This document shows positions 59,852 to 64,000 of a DNA stretch of 64,000 nt, piece by piece. Positions within the stretch are counted from its first letter, which is position 1; each line of letters starts with the position of its first letter. The position numbers and the translations under genes were made by a program. This DNA comes from Nocardia sp. NBC_00416 (lineage in GTDB: Bacteria > Actinomycetota > Actinomycetes > Mycobacteriales > Mycobacteriaceae). The notes under the pieces are model-generated. The model saw nothing but the letters and a program-made list of their open reading frames with translations. It was not told where the DNA came from and made no database searches. Location: contig NZ_CP107932.1 in assembly GCF_036032445.1 (NCBI RefSeq), forward strand, positions 994,501 to 1,058,500, written 5' to 3'.

Positions 59852-60340
59852 ATGACGATCCACGGTGGCATCGAGCCGGCCCTCGCCGCCCGGCCCTATA
59901 CGATGCCGCGCGCGCAATGGCCGGACCGACTCGTCCGCGTGACGCGGTATCTGCGCACTGATCACACGTTCGCCCAGCTGATCCGCTTCGCTCTGGTCGG
60001 CGGCTCCAGCAACATGGCCTACGTCCTACTGTTCACGATCATGAACGGGACCGGTCCGTTGGTCGCCAATGTCGTGGGTTCGATCGTGAGCACGGTGATC
60101 GCGAACGAATTGCACCGGCGGCTCACCTTCCACGCGGCCGGACGAGTCGGCTGGTTCGCCGCGCAGTGGGAAGGCGGTGGGCTGGCGCTGATCGGCCTGC
60201 TGATCAGCACGGTGGCGCTGGCCGGTCTCGAGTCCTGGGCACCCGGCCTCGGCGCGGCCGGGCAGACGGGCGCCGTGATCGCCCTCATGGCGGGGGTCGG
60301 GGGTATGCGGTTCCTGGCACTGCGCGGTTTCGTCTTCTGA
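59852..60340 (+). CDS. GtrA family membrane protein
   Basis: A 162-residue protein with four membrane helices. FAQLIRFALVGGSSNMAYVLLFTIMN and VANVVGSIVSTVIANELHRRLTFH are the GtrA signature (the RFxLVGxxN...N-x-RRxTFH pattern). GtrA proteins are thought to flip polyprenyl-linked sugars or take part in cell-wall polysaccharide assembly. The ATG at 59852 has GGAG five bases upstream; ATGs at 59816 and 59831 are alternatives. Confidence 0.85.
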   Translation: MTIHGGIEPALAARPYTMPRAQWPDRLVRVTRYLRTDHTFAQLIRFALVGGSSNMAYVLLFTIMNGTGPLVANVVGSIVSTVIANELHRRLTFHAAGRVGWFAAQWEGGGLALIGLLISTVALAGLESWAPGLGAAGQTGAVIALMAGVGGMRFLALRGFVF

Positions 60341-60375
60341 ACGGCGATCCGGTCGTCGGATGCGGCGCGCCGGTG

Positions 60376-61449
60376 TCAGGCCGGGTACCGGTACGCCGGA
60401 TAGGTCAGGTAGCCGGTGTCACCGCCCTGGAAGTAGGTGTTCTCGTCGGCGGGTGCGATCGGGAGCGCGTTGCGCAGCCGCTCGACGAGGTCGGGGTTGG
60501 CGAGGAAGGCGCGGCCGAAACTGATGAGGTCGGCGCCCAGTCCGAGCCAACGGTCGGCGTCGCTCTGTCCGGCCGGGGCGGGGCCCGACGGGTGCACGGG
60601 GTTCATCACGAGAGTGCCCGGCCACGCCCGGCGGAGGTCGAGCAGCACCTCGTCGTCGATGGTGGCCTCCAGATGAATGTAGGCGAGATCGAGGGCGGCC
60701 AGCTCGGGCAGCAGCGCCGCGTACAGTTCGGCGGTGTCGGTCTCCGCTACGCCCCAGAACCCGCCGCCCGGCGAGAGCCGGATACCGGTTCTGGCGCCGC
60801 CGATGGATGCCACGGTCGCGGATGCCGCCTCCACGGCGAACCGGATCCGGTTGCGCACCGAGCCGCCGTAGCGGTCCGTGCGCAGGTTGGCGTTCGAGGA
60901 GAGGAACTGCGAGATCAGGTAACCGTTGGCGCCGTGCAGTTCGACGCCGTCGAAACCGGCGTCGACCGCGCGCCTCGCCGCGTCGGCATACGATTCGGCC
61001 TGTCCGGGGATCTCGGCGGTGTCCAGGGCGCGGGGGACGGGAGCGGGGATACGCCCGGTCGGGGCGAAGACATCGCCGACGGCGGCCACGGCTGAGGGGC
61101 CGACCGGCTGCATTCCGGTGGTGTCGGGGTGGGAGACCCGTCCGCCGTGCATGATCTGCGCGAAGATTCGCCCGCCGTTGGCGTGCACAGCGGTGGTCAC
61201 CGGACGCCAGGAAGCGACGTGTGCGGCGGTGTACAGGCCCGGTGTGCCGGGATTGGACTGGCCGATCGCGTTCGGTTGCACCCCTTCGGTCACGATCAGC
61301 CCGGCTGTCGCTCGCTGGGCGTAGTAGGTCGCCATCGCGGGGGTCGCCAGGCCACCGGCGGCGGCACGGACCCGGGTCATCGGGGCCATCACCGTGCGGT
61401 TGGGCAATGCCAGCCGGCCGAGCCGGTAGCTGTCGAAAAGAGTTGTCAC
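60376..61449 (-). CDS. Old Yellow Enzyme family ene-reductase (NADH:flavin oxidoreductase)
   Basis: A 357-residue FMN TIM barrel: LFDSYRLGRLALPNRTVMAPMTRVRA at the N-terminus, the substrate-binding pair in ELHGANGYLISQFLSSNANLRTDRYGGSVRNRIRF (His-x-x-Asn), and the C-terminal FGRAFLANPDLVERL. This is the NemA/OYE class that reduces activated alkenes and nitro compounds with NAD(P)H. It is divergent from a MerR regulator, which probably activates it through the elongated promoter between them. Confidence 0.93.
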   Translation of the reverse strand: MTTLFDSYRLGRLALPNRTVMAPMTRVRAAAGGLATPAMATYYAQRATAGLIVTEGVQPNAIGQSNPGTPGLYTAAHVASWRPVTTAVHANGGRIFAQIMHGGRVSHPDTTGMQPVGPSAVAAVGDVFAPTGRIPAPVPRALDTAEIPGQAESYADAARRAVDAGFDGVELHGANGYLISQFLSSNANLRTDRYGGSVRNRIRFAVEAASATVASIGGARTGIRLSPGGGFWGVAETDTAELYAALLPELAALDLAYIHLEATIDDEVLLDLRRAWPGTLVMNPVHPSGPAPAGQSDADRWLGLGADLISFGRAFLANPDLVERLRNALPIAPADENTYFQGGDTGYLTYPAYRYPA

Positions 61450-61501
61450 CTCGGGACTCCTTCATGGTCCGCTGCGTCCCTCTCGGACGCGACAGTTACC
61501 G

Positions 61502-61529
61502 TAAAACCTCACGTCGATGTCAGAGGCAA
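61502..61529 (-). promoter_or_regulatory. MerR-type promoter candidate for the ene-reductase gene
   Basis: On the minus strand a -35-like TTGCCT (61529-61524) and a -10-like TACGGT begin 26 bases apart, giving a 20-bp spacer, longer than the usual 17. Near-palindromic ACGTCGATGT (61511-61520) and CCTC/GAGG flanks lie in the spacer. Long spacers with a central repeat are the hallmark of MerR-activated promoters. Confidence 0.4.
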
Positions 61530-61561
61530 GGTCTGTGGCGCGGGTCACGCGGGAGGACGCG

Positions 61562-61930
61562 ATGCGAATCGGAGAGTTGGCGGCACGAACCGGGGTCAGT
61601 ATCCGGTCCCTGCGCTATTACGAAGAACACGGGCTGCTCACCAGTACCCGCAGTGCCAGTGGGCAGCGGCATTACACGGCCGAGGAGATCGAGCGGGTCG
61701 AATTCATCCAGCGGATGTATGCCGCCGGCCTGTCCAGTCGGACCGTCGCCGAGTTGCTGCCCTGTGTCGAAGCTCCGAGCGAGGAGACTTCCGACGCCGC
61801 GCTGGAACGGATGGCGCAGGAACGCGACCGGCTGTCCGCGCATATCGACGATCTGATCCGTACCCGTGCGGCACTCGATCGGCTGATGGCCGTGAACCGG
61901 GCGCACCGTGCGACCCTGCCGGGCGCGTAA
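61562..61930 (+). CDS. MerR family transcriptional regulator
   Basis: A 122-residue protein. The N-terminal MerR helix-turn-helix reads MRIGELAARTGVSIRSLRYYEEHGLLTSTRSASGQRHYTAEEIERVEFI, followed by a dimerisation coiled coil (LERMAQERDRLSAHIDDLIRTRAALDRLM). No C-terminal cysteine metal-binding motif remains, so an organic or redox inducer is more likely than a metal. The ATG at 61562 has GGGAGG five bases upstream; the frame extends 15 codons further without a site. Divergent from the ene-reductase. Confidence 0.92.
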   Translation: MRIGELAARTGVSIRSLRYYEEHGLLTSTRSASGQRHYTAEEIERVEFIQRMYAAGLSSRTVAELLPCVEAPSEETSDAALERMAQERDRLSAHIDDLIRTRAALDRLMAVNRAHRATLPGA

Positions 61931-62058
61931 CAGGTGGACCCGGCCGTCTGATTCCCATCGCGACCGTGTGTGAGGGCGGTTTGCGGGTATGTGCGAGACA
62001 GGAACTCGATGAACCCGTTCGGGTGTCATCGTTTCCGGTGGAACATCAGGAGGTTCTC

Positions 62059-62262
62059 ATGCTCGCCAAAGCCGCCGCGGTAGCGTTCGGTCTCGCGCTC
62101 GTCTTCGATCTGGCGGATGCCGCCCTCGGCACCCTCGTCACCGCCGGCACCCTCGTCACCGTGGGACTGTTGTTGACAGCCCTGCATCTCGCGGGCGTCG
62201 GCACCGGCGCGCGGGTGGGTTCGGGGGGTCGCTCCTGGAACTGGCGGCGTATCCGCCGCTGA
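62059..62262 (+). CDS. Small two-helix membrane protein (67 aa)
   Basis: A 67-residue protein with a near-perfect ribosome site CAGGAGG five bases before the ATG and a strong terminator hairpin 17 bases after the stop. Two hydrophobic segments (AAAVAFGLALVFDLADAALGTLV and LVTVGLLLTALHLAGVG) are followed by a Gly/Arg tail ending in NWRRIRR. No known domain. The ribosome site and terminator make it a convincing small monocistronic gene. Confidence 0.75.
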   Translation: MLAKAAAVAFGLALVFDLADAALGTLVTAGTLVTVGLLLTALHLAGVGTGARVGSGGRSWNWRRIRR

Positions 62263-62278
62263 GCCCGTTACCGGCCGG

Positions 62279-62306
62279 GTGCGGCGGCCGGGTGCGGCCG
62301 CCGCAC
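62279..62306 (+). terminator. Hairpin terminator after the small membrane protein gene
   Basis: Perfect 11-bp stem, GTGCGGCGGCC and GGCCGCCGCAC, around a 6-base loop, 17 bases beyond the stop codon at 62262. GC-only stem without T tract. Confidence 0.75.
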
Positions 62307-62582
62307 CGAACATTCGGATCGTCGAGATTGCAAAGTGTGAGCGGTGCGGCCCGCTCCGCGGAAGACGGTCGTGAGCTGGTTGAACGCGGCGTCGCAACAG
62401 TGATCCGCGGTGATCGGGCGTCGTCGGTAGCAGGTCGGCCGCACGGCTATTTACTTGACGGTTGTTAACCTTTTCTCGTCGGTTCGAGTCGAGCGACCGG
62501 CACCTGCGAGCGAAGGGAACCTGGGCGATGACGACACTGTGTCAGGTCACCCCACCCAGGACGACGTGTGAAGGATCTGCCG
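62307..62582. other. Intergenic region upstream of MarR gene
   Basis: Together with the terminator just before it, this is a stretch of about 320 bases without a gene. It contains TATTTACTTGACGGTTGTTAA (62448 onward), with a -35-like TTGACG (62455-62460) and the small repeat GGTT-GTT-AACC (62460-62470). This is probably the MarR promoter/operator; it shares an ATTTACTT string with the region upstream of the other MarR gene. Nothing else recognised. Confidence 0.4.
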
Positions 62583-63047
62583 ATGACACTGCCCGACCCG
62601 TCGACAACCAGCGAGGAGTTGGTGGCAGCGGTCGAGCGGATGCAGGTCGCGTTGATCCAGGCTGCCCGGCAATTCCGGACGATGGATCGAGCGGGCATCA
62701 ACCAGTCCGCGCGCAGCGCACTCGCGGCGATCGTCAAGTTCGGGCCGCTGTCGATGTCCGATCTCGCCGCGCACGAGGGTGTGGATCCGGCGAGTGTCTC
62801 GCGAACGGTCCGCAAGCTCGAGGAGTCCGGGGAAGTCGTTCGCCGTACCTCGGATGCGGACGGACGCGTCAACTTGATCGAAGTGACCGAATCCGGCCGC
62901 GAACTGTTCCTGCGCAGCCGCCGACAGCTGTCCGAAATCATTCTGGGCAGGATCTCGAATCTCGCGCCGGAGCAGATAGCCGCGATCGTCTCCCTCAGCG
63001 ATGGGCTGGAACTGCTGGTGTCGGCGACGGGCCCGCACTCGTCGTAG
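62583..63047 (+). CDS. MarR family transcriptional regulator
   Basis: A 154-residue winged-helix protein: LSMSDLAAHEGVDPASVSRTVRKLEESGEVVRRTSDADGRVNLIEVTESGREL contains the recognition helix and DADGR wing. The ATG at 62583 has AAGGA seven bases upstream; a GTG at 62568 would add five residues. It is followed after 155 bases by an ABC permease gene on the same strand, which it may regulate. Confidence 0.92.
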   Translation: MTLPDPSTTSEELVAAVERMQVALIQAARQFRTMDRAGINQSARSALAAIVKFGPLSMSDLAAHEGVDPASVSRTVRKLEESGEVVRRTSDADGRVNLIEVTESGRELFLRSRRQLSEIILGRISNLAPEQIAAIVSLSDGLELLVSATGPHSS

Positions 63048-63202
63048 CGATTCCACGCCGGCGGTGCCGAACCGCACCGCCGCCTGCGCGTCTCGTCGAT
63101 CCGACCCCCTGATCTATCCGGGGCCGTGGATCGGCTCCCACAATGTCGCACCCCTCTCCGCCGACGGCACAACTGTGCCGTCGGCCGATCGAACGGATCC
63201 CT

Positions 63203-64000
63203 ATGACCGTGCTGAGCGCAGAGCCCACAGCCGAACGGACGGGTCGGACACCTCCGATTCGCCGCCCGGCCAACGGCTCCCGTGTCACCTCCTTTCTCGG
63301 AGTGACGGCGCCGCCGCTGGCGCTGATCATCCTGCTCGCGGTGGGGTGGAACGTCATGGCCGCGCGGATGGACAGCCCGCTGGTCCCGTCACTCGGCTCC
63401 GTCGCCGACGAGTTGCTGACGCTGGCCGGCGATGGTTCGCTGTGGACGAATCTGCAGGTGACGTTGACGCGCGTACTCCTGGGATTCGTGGTGGCGTTCC
63501 TCGTCGCGGTAGTGCTCGGAATCGCCATGGGGCGCAACAAATACATCCGGCGCTTCCTCGAGCCCGCGGTACTCCTCGGATTGGTGACGCCGGGCCTGGT
63601 AAAGGCGTTGCTGTGCGTCATCTGGTTCGGAATAAGCGTGGTGAACCCGATCCTGGCCGTGGCCCTGGCGGCCGCACCCGCACTCATCGTCAATATCACC
63701 CAGGGCGTGCGCGAGGTCGATCCGCAGTTGCACGAGATGGCCCATGTCTACAAGTTCAACGGATGGACCCGCCTGCGGCGAATATGGCTGCCCGCACTGG
63801 CTCCGTCGCTGTTCACCGGCGCGCGGCTGGGAATTGCCATGGCGTGGAAAGTGATCGTCCTGGTCGAGATCTTCGGAATGTCCAGCGGGGTCGGATATCA
63901 ACTCAACCTCGAGTTCTCCAATCACAATGTGGCGGGAGTTCTCGCCTGGACGGTTGCCTTCGCACTGGTCATGACGGCGATCGAGTACGGCATCCTGCAG
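63203..64000 (+). CDS. ABC transporter permease, SsuC/TauC-like (3' partial)
   Basis: The frame is open from the ATG at 63203 to the right edge, giving 266 residues. Membrane segments include PPLALIILLAVGWNVMAA, VLLGFVVAFLVAVVLGIAMG, VTPGLVKALLCVIWFGIS and ILAVALAAAPALIVNIT. The EAA coupling loop reads EMAHVYKFNGWTRLRRIWLPALAPSL, as in nitrate/sulfonate/taurine-type importers. A 40-residue cytoplasmic N-terminal extension precedes TM1. The rest of the transporter (ATPase, binding protein) is presumably beyond the window. Substrate not predictable. Confidence 0.88.
   Translation, partial: MTVLSAEPTAERTGRTPPIRRPANGSRVTSFLGVTAPPLALIILLAVGWNVMAARMDSPLVPSLGSVADELLTLAGDGSLWTNLQVTLTRVLLGFVVAFLVAVVLGIAMGRNKYIRRFLEPAVLLGLVTPGLVKALLCVIWFGISVVNPILAVALAAAPALIVNITQGVREVDPQLHEMAHVYKFNGWTRLRRIWLPALAPSLFTGARLGIAMAWKVIVLVEIFGMSSGVGYQLNLEFSNHNVAGVLAWTVAFALVMTAIEYGILQ

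Noticed and set aside
1..64000. CRISPR array, insertion sequence, prophage or tRNA
   Set aside because: No regularly spaced repeat series, transposase, integrase or cloverleaf-like sequence was seen on either strand by eye; a dedicated scan was not possible.

Overview
The window is high-GC DNA with dense, often overlapping genes. It looks chromosomal and actinobacterial, and most likely comes from the Mycobacteriales (Nocardia or a close relative). The clues are a chorismate mutase of the short mycobacterial (Rv0948c) type, a trans-acting-enoyl-reductase/saccharopine-dehydrogenase-like protein, an F420-type LLM oxidoreductase, many TetR and P450 genes, a LAL-type LuxR regulator and a large NRPS. 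The genus is an inference. I see no rRNA, tRNA, CRISPR array, insertion sequence or phage gene.

Region 1 (1-9130). After the end of an MFS transporter and a TetR gene comes a tight, translationally coupled operon (1090-6612): amino-acid permease, FMN alpha-hydroxyacid oxidase, RidA imine deaminase, a methyltransferase resembling the phenylpyruvate C-methyltransferase MppJ, a D-2-hydroxyacid FAD dehydrogenase, and chorismate mutase. The three redox/deaminase enzymes would all yield 2-keto acids, and the methyltransferase family acts on 2-keto acids. I read this as a possible undescribed route to a beta-methylated aromatic (or similar) keto acid. A DUF1254/DUF1214 protein and an ATP-grasp protein follow.

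Region 2 (9200-14900) is regulatory: a LAL regulator, a membrane diguanylate cyclase with a degenerate I-site, a SRPBCC protein, and an ABM monooxygenase divergent from an ArsR-type regulator across two operators of identical architecture.

Region 3 (14900-18800) holds a three-gene cassette on the minus strand: alpha/beta hydrolase, adenylation-carrier didomain and P450. This is the same set of parts known sets use to make beta-hydroxy amino acids on a dedicated carrier protein (NikP1/NikQ/NikP2; BpsD/OxyD/Bhp).

Region 4 (18900-44700) is a mixed block: PoxB-type pyruvate oxidase, a secreted DUF4232 protein, a CYP157-like P450 lacking the K-helix ExxR, a TetR regulator with an N-terminal zinc ribbon, a MacB/FtsX-type ABC exporter, a small alarmone synthetase, HrpB helicase, MarR plus DHA2 exporter, a two-repeat unknown protein, a membrane-anchored protein with a possible PD-(D/E)XK nuclease domain plus a membrane partner, a D,D-carboxypeptidase, NUDIX, TetR/quinone oxidoreductase, an MBL hydrolase, another P450 and small membrane proteins.

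Region 5 (44873-57850) is an NRPS of about 3627 residues, C-A-T-C-A-T-C-A-T-C. It ends in a condensation domain and has no thioesterase, epimerase or MbtH partner in view. An O-methyltransferase-type gene and an EthD-domain gene lie upstream.

Region 6 (57900-64000) has an LLM oxidoreductase, the stub of a short-chain dehydrogenase, TetR, GtrA, Old Yellow Enzyme divergent from MerR, a small membrane protein with a strong terminator, MarR and the start of a SsuC/TauC-like ABC permease.
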